Assembly: GCF_010206195.1 (NCBI RefSeq) | Contig: NZ_VIQT01000019.1 | Coordinates: 124,697-188,696, forward strand | DNA from: Anaerotruncus colihominis | GTDB taxonomy: Bacteria > Bacillota > Clostridia > Oscillospirales > Ruminococcaceae | DNA length: 64,000 bases | Direction of reading: 5' to 3' | Shown: positions 49,444-57,971 of the stretch, piece by piece | Layout of the letters: each line of letters starts with the position of its first letter | Position numbering within the stretch: the stretch's first letter is position 1 | Notes under the pieces: generated by a model | What the model was told of the DNA's origin: nothing | Database searches by the model: none | Seen by the model: only the letters and a program-made list of their open reading frames with translations | Program-made: the position numbers and the translations under genes

Positions 49444-51630
49444 TTAAACGCCGGCTCCCGCAGTTGTCCGCCGCAATCTCACTTTGACGTTCTTTTGCAC
49501 GCCGCCGAATTGGAAGTGGATCTCGCAATGTCCGGCCCGCTCGTCCAGATCGTATGTAACCGCGTCTTCCGGTTTTATAACCGCATTTATAAAATCCTTA
49601 CGGTTCATCCACTGCTGCATCTGACTGGACGGATTTGCAGAAAAGAAAAACTCAACCGCATCTTTTTTAAAGTCAGAACTGACCCTGCGCAGTACGCACT
49701 CAAAATAGCTTGACACTGTCTGCTGAAAAATCGGTTCATATTGATATCCGTCATGGGCGAGACTTCGCGCCTTATAGACAGTCAGGTTATTCACCGGCTT
49801 TCCTTTGAGACTCTGGACCTCGCTTGACAGAATGAATCCAAAACCCTGCCTGTTGATTTCCTCTTTAACAGATCTTGTCCATCCCGCAACCTCCCTCGCA
49901 AGGGTGGTTGGGACCAGCAGGGCGTTGTCTCCTGATTCAATGTCAAACCGTACCCCCGGCAGAGTTGGATCGACGCTTCTGATGAATTTCTCACGCAGGA
50001 AATCCGGATCTTGGCAGGCAGCCATGATTCCTGCTGCAATGAAAGCCGCCGGGATATAAATCCCATTTAAGTAAAACCGCTGCACATCTTCCTGCCGGTC
50101 CGAATATGCCGCATTTTCGCCGTCCGTTGTCATCAGCTTTCCAGTGATAACCCCGGACTTGTTCTTTGGAATCACAGTCACATTCGGCAGGCAGGGCACG
50201 GCGCAAGCACTGTAATCTTTGTTCATCAGCGGAGCGCAACGATCTATAAACGCGCCTATCCCTTCTTTTGCCACCTTATCGAATGTCGTATCTTCCCCGG
50301 TTTCAAATGAAAAGAAGGTTTTTATTCCATAATCCGCAAGGGCGTCTGTCAATGTGCTGAGTGTTTCCATTGAATATACATCTGTTTTCTTTTTCTGTTT
50401 CGCAGTCGCGAATACCTGCCGGATTTCTTTTTGATCTCCTGCTTTGGAAAAGCTGAGATTCGGGAAAATTGCCTGCCAAATATGATTGTCCATATCGTTT
50501 GTCAGATTTGTGGTATTCAAGAAAGTCTGAACACGGGGAAGATTTCCACTACGGGCCGCCATTTCGGGATCGCAATTGGCAACCAGCAGCCGCGGCCGCA
50601 TGGCGCTTTTACTTTTCACGGTATCCTCGTACTGTTCAAAGAACAGATGTACGCCCAGCAGTATCTCGCATACTGGTTTTACGCATTCCATAAAGTCCTT
50701 TTGCGCTTGGGTATAGAGCGAGAGATAAGCGTTGTGGTTTTCAACTTCACGTTGGTAATCTACTTTGCTGCCGACCGTGGTTGCCAGTGGCGAGAAGGTC
50801 CGTACCACAAGATCCTTTACATACGAGCTTGCATAATCTCCTGCGTTTGATTCATAGTCCTCGCTCAAAACTTTTGCCAGCTGCGCGCTGCCTGCGTCAT
50901 CCATCGCTGCCAACGCGGTTTCATTTGCAGGCGGCAACGCTTTCACCTCGAGGCTTCCATCCTCTTTGAGCGCAAGCAATCCGGCTGTAATTCTTGCACC
51001 CTTAGCATCCCCGTCACCCGCGCCGCTCAACAACAGACGCTGTTCACAATCATCGGCAGCCAAAGCCAGCATCTGCACAGGATTATTGTAATGTTCCCGT
51101 GCATCGGCAAACAGGGCGTTCAGCTTATGCGCCAGATCGTCACGAACAGGATCTTCCTCCGGAAGAGCGGCATATTTTCCATAATTGTAATTCATCTCTT
51201 TGCGGATCTGCTGAATGGAAGCGCGCATCTTTTCCGGACTGAGCTGCTTTGTCAGGCTTTCAAAATCGAATTCCACTGTCCGCGCGCCCTGCCTGCTGCG
51301 CGCAGCAATCATGTCAAACAGCACACCTATTGTCGGAGAGTTTCTATCCAATGGATATTCCGTCACAAATTCCGGCGGCAGATGTTCCGGTCGGTTCAGC
51401 TGGAAGTGCATCTTTTGATTCTCTGCATCAAAAAAGCCATACGCCTTTAACGGGAACTTCCGCTCAAACTCGGAATAACTGTTGACACATAACGCCGTCA
51501 TAATCTCGTCGATCTGTTCATCCGGAAGCGCAGACAAATCCCGCGTGTTGCCCACCAAAGTAAGCAAATCTTTGAGATCGGGGTCTACCACACCCCAAAG
51601 CATGGTGAAATTTGTTTGCTGCAAATCCAT
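49444..51630 (-). CDS. Candidate fused contractile sheath protein (TssB-TssC-like)
   Basis: A 728-residue soluble protein, longer than TssC (about 490). Residues 87-130 (FVTEYPLDRNSPTIGVLFDM, then QGARTVEFDFESLTKQL) resemble the TssB stretch with PxVVGVLADL and the FVEIDRDNFD-type segment. The C-terminal half contains FYLNGIYIPAAFIAAGIMAA and INRQGFGFILS-like segments that suit a TssC/phage sheath fold with a beta-sandwich, and ends in a positively charged strand (KNVKVRLRRTT). I read it as TssB and TssC in one chain. It stands upstream of two tube genes, as sheath genes do. Identification rests on size, position and short pattern matches. Confidence 0.55.
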   Translation of the reverse strand: MDLQQTNFTMLWGVVDPDLKDLLTLVGNTRDLSALPDEQIDEIMTALCVNSYSEFERKFPLKAYGFFDAENQKMHFQLNRPEHLPPEFVTEYPLDRNSPTIGVLFDMIAARSRQGARTVEFDFESLTKQLSPEKMRASIQQIRKEMNYNYGKYAALPEEDPVRDDLAHKLNALFADAREHYNNPVQMLALAADDCEQRLLLSGAGDGDAKGARITAGLLALKEDGSLEVKALPPANETALAAMDDAGSAQLAKVLSEDYESNAGDYASSYVKDLVVRTFSPLATTVGSKVDYQREVENHNAYLSLYTQAQKDFMECVKPVCEILLGVHLFFEQYEDTVKSKSAMRPRLLVANCDPEMAARSGNLPRVQTFLNTTNLTNDMDNHIWQAIFPNLSFSKAGDQKEIRQVFATAKQKKKTDVYSMETLSTLTDALADYGIKTFFSFETGEDTTFDKVAKEGIGAFIDRCAPLMNKDYSACAVPCLPNVTVIPKNKSGVITGKLMTTDGENAAYSDRQEDVQRFYLNGIYIPAAFIAAGIMAACQDPDFLREKFIRSVDPTLPGVRFDIESGDNALLVPTTLAREVAGWTRSVKEEINRQGFGFILSSEVQSLKGKPVNNLTVYKARSLAHDGYQYEPIFQQTVSSYFECVLRRVSSDFKKDAVEFFFSANPSSQMQQWMNRKDFINAVIKPEDAVTYDLDERAGHCEIHFQFGGVQKNVKVRLRRTTAGAGV

Positions 51631-51677
51631 GTCGCATCGTGCCGCCTTTCTTTTCTCTGTCTATGCAAAAGCTCTTA

Positions 51678-53483
51678 TCAACGCACGCTGACCGCGAGAG
51701 CTTTGGCGCTGTCTTTTGCCCGAGAGCCAGCCATCTGACGGAAATAAATTTCCACTTCCTCGCAACCTTCTTTCAAAACAATATAGAATTTCTGGTTATA
51801 ATAGATCCGCAGTTCCTGGCCAAAGCCCCGCTCCTGGCCCATAAAAAAGATTTTCCCTTCAGACAGGTTTTGAACCCGCAACGTTTCATCCGCACCCGGC
51901 AATATGCGAATCTGCCCAGCTTGCTGGAATGGACATCCAATTCCGCAGCTTTCATACAATTCTCTCAGCGTAATTTCCCGGCAGTTTCCGAACCTGTCTA
52001 ATTCCACAGTAAAAGGCCGTATTTCGTCAGAACTTCCGGATTTCACAGTAGAAATCTGTACTTTTCCAAAAAAGCCTCCCGCTTCAGGCAAGCTGATGTT
52101 CGGATTATGATTCCTCCTGCGCTTTTGCCAAACCGCTATAATAGCCGCGCCTATAATAAAAACCGCGCCAATTATAGCCGCCATAAAAACGGATAGCCTT
52201 TGTTTGGGTTCTGCTGGCAGTGGCGGCCGTACATCCAGGACCTGTGTTTCAGCTGTAATAGCAGGAAGCGTGAACTGTGGTGTGGAGATCTGCACACTTA
52301 TTTGATAAATTCCAAATGTATCTGGTTCAAATAAACCGGTCAAGGTTCCATCATCTGTAAGCATACAGGACACCTCAGATGTTTCTCCATTTGGCTTTGA
52401 CAGAAGGAGTGTCGTTTTAAGCTGCCCACTATAGCCAGCAGCAGGGAAGGGCGTCCCTGTAGCATTATCAAAAAGCCTGACTGTAACGGTTGTCGTCTGC
52501 GTTTCTGGAAGTTCTCCCGCCAGTCTTGAATCTACGTCAACCTCCATTTCGAGGTCTAAATCCATAAGCAATTGAATTTCAGTTTTTCCCTCTGAACCAA
52601 TTTGGAGCGATAGCCCCTTCCTCGACGGCCGTCTCAAATCTAAAACTGTATATGTGTCTTCCTTTTGTATTTCCAGACCCGCACCTGCATAAAACGCCTG
52701 CACAGAAACATTTTGAGGAATAAAAAGCCTTACACGGGGAATCTGATCCCCTAAAAGTTCAATTGGAACACTTTGCATATCTGTGTCAGCACTGGCCACT
52801 GTGATCGTATCTTCAATACTCCCGCCAAATGAACGTAAAACCTGATACATACATGCAGTCAGTTCGTTTCCATCTGATACTTCATTGATCTCATCCGGGG
52901 CTGAAAGAGATTGTATGGCTTGTCCCAATCGATTTTGTGTCTTTGGCTGGTGGAATACAAGCTGCTTTATTTTTATATCATTTTCCTTACATTTTGTATT
53001 GAGAGCATCGATCCGGTCCGCCCACTCGCTTAGTCCAGGCTCCACAGCCGGAACCAGCCCACCTTCTGATATATCTGCGACCAGTATAATCCGGCCCCCT
53101 GCGTCCAGCAGCTCCACCGCCCGTTCCAAACCTGCTCCAAGACAGGTATTTCCACCATATGGCAAGGTATTTACCGTATTTAAATATCCGTCCATTCCCT
53201 CCACAGTAGATGGATCAAAAAATCCTGATTCCACAGCTACTTGTGAATGTACACCGATTAATGCAATTTCTGTTCCCGCAGGAGCTAGATATCCAGCCAA
53301 TTTTAACGCGTCAGCCACCCCATACTCACGGTTAATCTCCGCCATAGATCCGCTCAGATCTACCACCAGGACAACTTTTTCTTTATCCCTGAATTTTTCT
53401 TTTGCCTCTACTGATATGCTGCCCATCGTCAAAAGTAAAATTACCGCGATACAAATGGGCTGTATCCATTTTTTACTTCTCAT
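51678..53483 (-). CDS. VWA-domain membrane protein
   Basis: A 601-residue protein with a signal peptide (PICIAVILLLTMGSISVEA), an extracellular von Willebrand A domain with an intact metal-ion site (VVDLSGSMAE, D42-S44-S46), a beta-sandwich region, a membrane helix near residue 450 (MAAIIGAVFIIGAAIIAVW) and a cytoplasmic tail of about 130 residues that is beta-rich and may be FHA-like. The VWA region would face the outside and could bind a partner or a surface ligand. It is the first gene of the long minus-strand operon. GGAGG precedes the ATG. Its outside-in topology suggests a sensor or anchor of the apparatus. Confidence 0.72.
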   Translation of the reverse strand: MRSKKWIQPICIAVILLLTMGSISVEAKEKFRDKEKVVLVVDLSGSMAEINREYGVADALKLAGYLAPAGTEIALIGVHSQVAVESGFFDPSTVEGMDGYLNTVNTLPYGGNTCLGAGLERAVELLDAGGRIILVADISEGGLVPAVEPGLSEWADRIDALNTKCKENDIKIKQLVFHQPKTQNRLGQAIQSLSAPDEINEVSDGNELTACMYQVLRSFGGSIEDTITVASADTDMQSVPIELLGDQIPRVRLFIPQNVSVQAFYAGAGLEIQKEDTYTVLDLRRPSRKGLSLQIGSEGKTEIQLLMDLDLEMEVDVDSRLAGELPETQTTTVTVRLFDNATGTPFPAAGYSGQLKTTLLLSKPNGETSEVSCMLTDDGTLTGLFEPDTFGIYQISVQISTPQFTLPAITAETQVLDVRPPLPAEPKQRLSVFMAAIIGAVFIIGAAIIAVWQKRRRNHNPNISLPEAGGFFGKVQISTVKSGSSDEIRPFTVELDRFGNCREITLRELYESCGIGCPFQQAGQIRILPGADETLRVQNLSEGKIFFMGQERGFGQELRIYYNQKFYIVLKEGCEEVEIYFRQMAGSRAKDSAKALAVSVR

Positions 53484-54024
53484 TTGCCTGCCCTCCAGTA
53501 CGGTTCTTCTAACAACAAAAAATCAGGAGACACTGAATAACAGATAGCAGGAATACCGGGTAACCAAAGACGGCAGCACAAAAAGGATACCTATATTATT
53601 GGATGAGTATGACGTTGTTGTTTTTTAATGATTGCGCTTGTTGTTTTCCAATTATTTCTTTATATGGTATATTTTATTTCATATTATTCTAAAAATCAAC
53701 AATTTTTATGAATAATTACTTATAAATTTTCAATAGATATATTGTTTATAGTGTATAATTGACGATACTGTAAATATGTGTTTTACAAAACAGTTAAGGC
53801 TGAACTACTAAAACAGTTTGAGGCCGCGCTGCGGAAAGTCACGTTTAACTGGAGAAAAATTGCACTGGGGATTCTGGCGGGCACAGCGGTGGGTGCGTCG
53901 GCCTGAGTGCCGGGGCGCCAGCGAGCCAGTGCTGGCAACGGATGCGGTTATGAGCGGCGGGCCTCTGGTGTTTTGACAGTGGAAATCAGTATGATTACAG
54001 AGAAGACAGTGGGGAGGCGCTGAG
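53484..54024. other. AT-rich control region and decayed conjugation fragment
   Basis: Left half (to about 53800) is AT-rich and holds the operon promoter (53671-53699). Right half holds fragments of a former membrane protein gene (53811-54028). No intact gene is seen. Confidence 0.5.
53671..53699 (-). promoter_or_regulatory. Candidate promoter of the injection-system operon
   Basis: On the minus strand: TTGATT (53699-53694), 17 bases, TAAAAT (53676-53671). It predicts a leader of about 180 bases before the VWA gene, long enough for extra control. Confidence 0.5.
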
Positions 54025-54028
54025 GTGA
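53811..54028 (+). pseudogene. Remnant of an element gene with a membrane helix
   Basis: A plus-strand frame reads FEAALRKVTFNWRKIALGIL and AGTAVGAS and stops at 53906. A second frame (53954-54028) ends WCFDSGNQYDYREDSGEALR, and its TGA overlaps the GTG start of the next gene (GTGA), the form of translational coupling. They look like two broken parts of one upstream conjugation gene whose front was removed when the injection-system cargo was inserted. Confidence 0.4.
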
Positions 54029-54534
54029 ATAAAAGAAAAGCGGAAATGATCAGGAGCATCCAGCCCCAGATAGACGCGGAGTTCCCTCGCCTTATGAATG
54101 AAATCAGCGGGTATGCGGCGGAGCATCAGGGAGGTCTTCGGGAGGGTATCCGGCAGTGTGCGCTGAAGGCGCGGCCGCTGATAGAGAGTGGAAAAAGAGC
54201 GGTATGCTGCATCGTGATTTCCCTGCTGGCTAGCAGCTTTAAAACGGGAAGTATGAACAATCGCAAGGCTGTAGGTTACGCAACGGACCTTCCGGGAGGA
54301 CGCCCCTCGGCATATTTTTATATTTATCGGACGGAGGACTTAAAACCAGAGGATCTTGAGAGCCTTGATCCGTGTACCATATTCAGTGGAGCATCATGGT
54401 TTTCAGCAGGGAGAGATGTTCCGCTTTATAAGAGCAAGAATGGGAAGTATATGATGTGGATAGATGGTGGAACTCGCTTCTTTTTGCCGGAACGTTATCG
54501 GATGATCGAGAATTTCTGTGCGATTGAGGACTGA
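54025..54534 (+). CDS. Hypothetical protein of the element, 169 residues
   Basis: Soluble, mixed alpha-beta protein, no signal peptide. Readable regions are FPRLMNEISGYAAEHQGGLR, then RAVCCIVISLLASSFKTGSM and GKYMMWIDGGTRFFLPERY. No family recognised. Start is GTG at 54025 with GGAGG upstream; the start overlaps the stop of the preceding fragment. It is the only intact plus-strand gene near the junction between the injection-system cargo and the conjugation module. Confidence 0.55.
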   Translation: MNKRKAEMIRSIQPQIDAEFPRLMNEISGYAAEHQGGLREGIRQCALKARPLIESGKRAVCCIVISLLASSFKTGSMNNRKAVGYATDLPGGRPSAYFYIYRTEDLKPEDLESLDPCTIFSGASWFSAGRDVPLYKSKNGKYMMWIDGGTRFFLPERYRMIENFCAIED

Positions 54535-54664
54535 CAAGAGAAGTGCGGCAGGTAAAGGAATGCAGGCTTTAAGATGCTCTGCTTTTTACGGAGGGCTTTG
54601 TTTCTTCTCTGTATAAACATCTTCAGGTGGATGGTTCTACTTCACGGCTCACAATGGCCCATAC

Positions 54665-54715
54665 CACAGTCCACCCAAGGGCGCAATTCGCCCTTGGCGT
54701 GGACTGTGATTTTTT
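54665..54715. terminator. Intrinsic terminator
   Basis: CACAGTCCAC and GTGGACTGTG with an inner AAGGGCG/CGCCCTT stem and a T-run at 54710-54715. It lies between the plus-strand gene ending at 54534 and the minus-strand gene ending at 54726. Confidence 0.8.
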
Positions 54716-54725
54716 CAGCCATCAA

Positions 54726-54986
54726 TCATTTCAGCAGCTTAAAAAGCAGGCTGGTCCTGCCGCCGTTTCGCCGCCATCTCTGCTCCGTTTCCAGATATCC
54801 AGCCGCCTTGAGATCGGCAACAGCCCGCTTGACGGTGGACTTGGAGAGTGCAAGATCTTTGGAAATGGTCGAGAGGGAGGGCCAGCTTTTTCCCTCCCGA
54901 TCCGCCCGGCCGTACAGATAGATGTAAACGGCTTTTGCCCGGTGGGACAGCGCGTCGTCCTCATAGATTTGTTCCAGCTTACGCAA
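54726..54986 (-). CDS. Winged-helix protein of the conjugation module
   Basis: An 86-residue protein with a helix-turn-helix of the replication-initiator or MarR-like type: LSHRAKAVYIYLYGRADREG, then SWPSLSTISKDLALSKSTVK and RAVADLKAAGYLETEQRW. This pattern (WPSxxTIAxxLxxSxxTVKRAxxxL) is common in clostridial element regulators. It is the last gene of the transfer operon on the minus strand, 18 bases after the VirD4/TraG gene. It probably controls transfer or replication genes. Confidence 0.75.
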   Translation of the reverse strand: MRKLEQIYEDDALSHRAKAVYIYLYGRADREGKSWPSLSTISKDLALSKSTVKRAVADLKAAGYLETEQRWRRNGGRTSLLFKLLK

Positions 54987-55004
54987 AGATTCCCTCCTTC
55001 TTAT

Positions 55005-56801
55005 TTAGTCGGTGCGGGGCGGACGCCTGTGGGGAGGCTTTTCCAAGGACTCTTGAACCGGCTCCCCGGCCAATTCCGCAGCCGGCGCAATTTCCTGTTT
55101 GGGCTTTGCCTTTGGGTATCGATAGGCGATAGCCGCCGCCAGCTTCTCCCGCCCGGCATACTGTATCTTGCGGGCGGAATATTCCGGCAGTTCAAACTGC
55201 TTCCCAAAGCGGATACCCCACCTTAAGAACAGAGCAAATTTGGTTTTCATCGGGTGCATCCCGGTTTTCATGGTGATAAACTGGCCCTTGGGCATACTTT
55301 TCAGCTCGTCCGGGGTCATCAACCGCCGCCCCATCATCTGCAGGCTGCGGGAATTGTTGTCCTTGCCCTTGCTCACCGAACCGGAGAGGACGGTCTGTTC
55401 TCCCAGATCTTTGGAGAGGGTTTCTGCTGTCTCGCTGCCGGGAGCGAAGCCGCCGAAGATGGTGAGCTGGCAGTTGTCCCGTATCACCTGCGCGCCCTCT
55501 CTGCCGTAGTTTTTGTCCAGCTGGATGAGGCCCTGCACAATGGCGACAATACTCAGCCTGCGGGATCTGGCCGCGGAAAAGAGCATCTCCGCGCCCTCCA
55601 ATTTTGGGATGGTCCCGAACTCGTCACAGTAGAAGATGCAGCGCCGGGGAAGTTTGCCGCCATTTTCATCTGCCACTGTCATTAGCTCCCGATAGAGCTG
55701 CTGGATGATGAGGCTCACGAGAAAATAGGCGGTGGGGTCCTCCTCCGGCATGACGATGAACAGGGCGGTTTTTCCCCCACAGAACCTCTCGGCGTCGATG
55801 GCGCTGTCAAAGCAGAGAAGCTGCTCCAGCTCGGTATCCAGAAAGGCGTTGAGACGGCTCATAGCGGTGGAGAGAACGGAAAGCATTGCCTGCTCCCCGG
55901 TGTGGAGCGCCGCCCCCGCCATCCATCGCGCCTTGTGTTCCGGTGGGAGCTGTTCCATGAGCAGTTGGAAGTGGTTTTTGCCCTTGACCTTGCTGGGAGC
56001 AAGCAGATCCTGCAAGAGCTTGAACACTGAAACGATATGCCGTTCTTTGGGCGGGCAGAACTCCGCGATCAACATCATGACCGACGCCAGCAGCCCCTCC
56101 GCGGCGTCATAAAAATAGGTGTTCTGGCCGTAGTTTTGTTCACCGCCCGCCTGAATGATGGTCTTGGCGCAGATCTTGGCGTACTTCTCCATCTTTGCCC
56201 TTGCCCGGAGGTCATCGGGGTGCGCATGATATTGATCCGCGTACTTGGAGATGAGGTGAAGCATGTTCGCCCCATCGCTTCTGGTGGGATTGCGCAGTTC
56301 AATCACCGATACCTGGTAGCCGTAACACTCCCGCGCAACGGTACCGTAGTTACGGTAGACGTCCCCCTTGGTGTCACTTGCCAAAAAGCTGACGCCGGAC
56401 GCGCAGGCATATTCCAGATTTGGATAAAGGTAGTGGGCTGTTTTTCCCACCCCGGAGGCGCCGATCATCAGGCAGTGGACGTCGCCGGTGTCAATGAGGG
56501 CGGTGGTCTTTTGCTTCCAGGGCAGACCGCCCACCACTGAGCCCACCACCAATCCCTGCTCTTTGGGCCGTTTTTCGCCCTTGCGCCACTGTTCGGGCAG
56601 GAAGGGGAGATGGAGATAGGCTTTCTCCATCTCTTTTTTAGTCGCCCACCGCGCTGTACCGTGCTGGCCGTCGCCTACTTGCCGGGATTTGATACCGTTG
56701 ATGCCGGTGTTGTCTGAAAACACCGCGATGAAGGCGAACACCGCCACCATGCCGCCCACTGTCCAGAGCAGGGGGGCCATCTGAGAAAAATCAAAGGGCA
56801 A
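55005..56801 (-). CDS. VirD4/TraG-type coupling ATPase
   Basis: A 598-residue type IV coupling protein that would link the relaxase-DNA complex to the conjugation channel. Two N-terminal membrane segments (PLLWTVGGMVAVFAFIAVF) precede the ATPase. Walker A is GASGVGKT at residues 114-121 and Walker B is RCIFYCDEFGTIPKLEG. The conserved LASDTKGDVYRNY is typical of the TraG/VirD4 family. It overlaps the primase gene by 11 bases. Other mating-pair genes (VirB4, VirB6) are not in the window and probably lie to the right or are missing. Confidence 0.93.
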   Translation of the reverse strand: MPFDFSQMAPLLWTVGGMVAVFAFIAVFSDNTGINGIKSRQVGDGQHGTARWATKKEMEKAYLHLPFLPEQWRKGEKRPKEQGLVVGSVVGGLPWKQKTTALIDTGDVHCLMIGASGVGKTAHYLYPNLEYACASGVSFLASDTKGDVYRNYGTVARECYGYQVSVIELRNPTRSDGANMLHLISKYADQYHAHPDDLRARAKMEKYAKICAKTIIQAGGEQNYGQNTYFYDAAEGLLASVMMLIAEFCPPKERHIVSVFKLLQDLLAPSKVKGKNHFQLLMEQLPPEHKARWMAGAALHTGEQAMLSVLSTAMSRLNAFLDTELEQLLCFDSAIDAERFCGGKTALFIVMPEEDPTAYFLVSLIIQQLYRELMTVADENGGKLPRRCIFYCDEFGTIPKLEGAEMLFSAARSRRLSIVAIVQGLIQLDKNYGREGAQVIRDNCQLTIFGGFAPGSETAETLSKDLGEQTVLSGSVSKGKDNNSRSLQMMGRRLMTPDELKSMPKGQFITMKTGMHPMKTKFALFLRWGIRFGKQFELPEYSARKIQYAGREKLAAAIAYRYPKAKPKQEIAPAAELAGEPVQESLEKPPHRRPPRTD

Positions 56802-57699
56802 GGCTCATTCCTCCTTCCTGCTCCCGCTCAAACGTTTCCTGCTGTTTGATTTCTTCTTTCAGGTCATCGTTCCAATCCTTCAGCTGTGGACACAACCGCT
56901 GGACAGAATAACCGCCCAGCTCATCGAGCCGGGCGGTCAATCGTTCTGAGGCGCTGTGCCCTGCTTTGTCGTTGTCCAGGCAGAGGTACACCTCGCGGAT
57001 TGATGGCTGGACTTCCAGTTGCCTAACCATCGCATGTTCCGCCACCCCGCAGAGGGACACATAGCTGTGTTCCCGCCAGCCCTCCGGGTGCAGGGAGATG
57101 TAGGAGAGCAGGTCGATGGGGGCCTCGAACACATACAGCTTTTCACTTTTACCCACCCAATGAAAGCTGTATGCCGGATCGCAGCCCTCCACATTGATGC
57201 GGAAGGCTTTTCCCTCGCTGTTGGTGCTGCGCTTGTGGGCATGGCGGGGGACGCCATGTTCATCGTACCCGACAAATACGGCGTTGTGATATGGGACGTC
57301 CTCATAAATGAGCTTGGCTCTGACAAATGCAGAGAGGACTCCACGGTCGATCTTTCGCTGCCCCAGCAGGTACCCATACACCCGCCGCATTGTTCCTGCG
57401 GACTCTGGCAGCGCGAAAGGCTTCGGCTCCGGTTTCGGTTTGGCTTCTGCGACAGGCAGGGGACGCTGCCCATCCTCGCCCAGCAGCAGGCGCATCCCCT
57501 CTGAGAAACTCAGCCCATAGTGCCGGCGCACAAAACTGAGCGCGTACCCGCCCTGTTCGGCAGCGTGGTCGAACCACTGGTTCCCGCGGACGGTGACACT
57601 GTGGTCGTTCCCCAACCGCTTCTCTCTGCCGGATGGGAGAAGATGTTCTCCGTTTCGGCGCAGCAGCTCCTCTAGATCGATCTGGTTGGCCCGTTCCAC
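56791..57699 (-). CDS. Toprim-domain DNA primase-like protein
   Basis: A 302-residue protein with a DUF3991/toprim plan: an N-terminal segment (NQWFDHAAEQGGYALSFVRR) and the toprim domain with EAPIDLLSYISLHPEGW (Glu, then AxxxLL) and YLCLDNDKAGHSA (DxD). It would prime or process transferred DNA. The first usable start is GTG at 57699, because an in-frame stop lies about 20 codons upstream; the extra in-frame residues (YYGKYTKDQ) match the usual N-terminus, so the native start may have been lost. It overlaps the coupling protein gene. Confidence 0.8.
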   Translation of the reverse strand: MERANQIDLEELLRRNGEHLLPSGREKRLGNDHSVTVRGNQWFDHAAEQGGYALSFVRRHYGLSFSEGMRLLLGEDGQRPLPVAEAKPKPEPKPFALPESAGTMRRVYGYLLGQRKIDRGVLSAFVRAKLIYEDVPYHNAVFVGYDEHGVPRHAHKRSTNSEGKAFRINVEGCDPAYSFHWVGKSEKLYVFEAPIDLLSYISLHPEGWREHSYVSLCGVAEHAMVRQLEVQPSIREVYLCLDNDKAGHSASERLTARLDELGGYSVQRLCPQLKDWNDDLKEEIKQQETFEREQEGGMSLAL

Positions 57700-57914
57700 C
57701 TGGTCCTTGGTGTATTTTCCATAGTAGATGATCCCGCCTATATTTCTTCACCCCACTTTGATATTCATACTGTGTCTTGCTATTTTTTGATCGTGTACTC
57801 CCACCGATTTTTGATTTCTTCTGGGGATACATAATGGCCACGATGGCGCACCCCTGTCCAAGCAATGCTATCCGCTGCTCCCGCAAATGTAAAATTTGCC
57901 GCTGTAAATTGAGA

Positions 57915-57943
57915 TTGAATCCGTTTTTAAAACCGTGTACAAT
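57915..57943 (+). promoter_or_regulatory. Promoter of the DUF1016 nuclease gene
   Basis: TTGAAT (57915-57920), 17 bases, TACAAT (57938-57943), 28 bases upstream of the ATG. It gives the cargo gene independent expression. Confidence 0.6.
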
Positions 57944-57971
57944 GAAGAAAAAACGCACAGGAGGAAGTCCC

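Noticed and set aside
24744..53483. The contractile genes considered as an ordinary prophage tail
   Set aside because: No capsid, portal, terminase, tape-measure, holin or endolysin genes are present, and FHA, PP2C and lipoprotein genes are not phage components.
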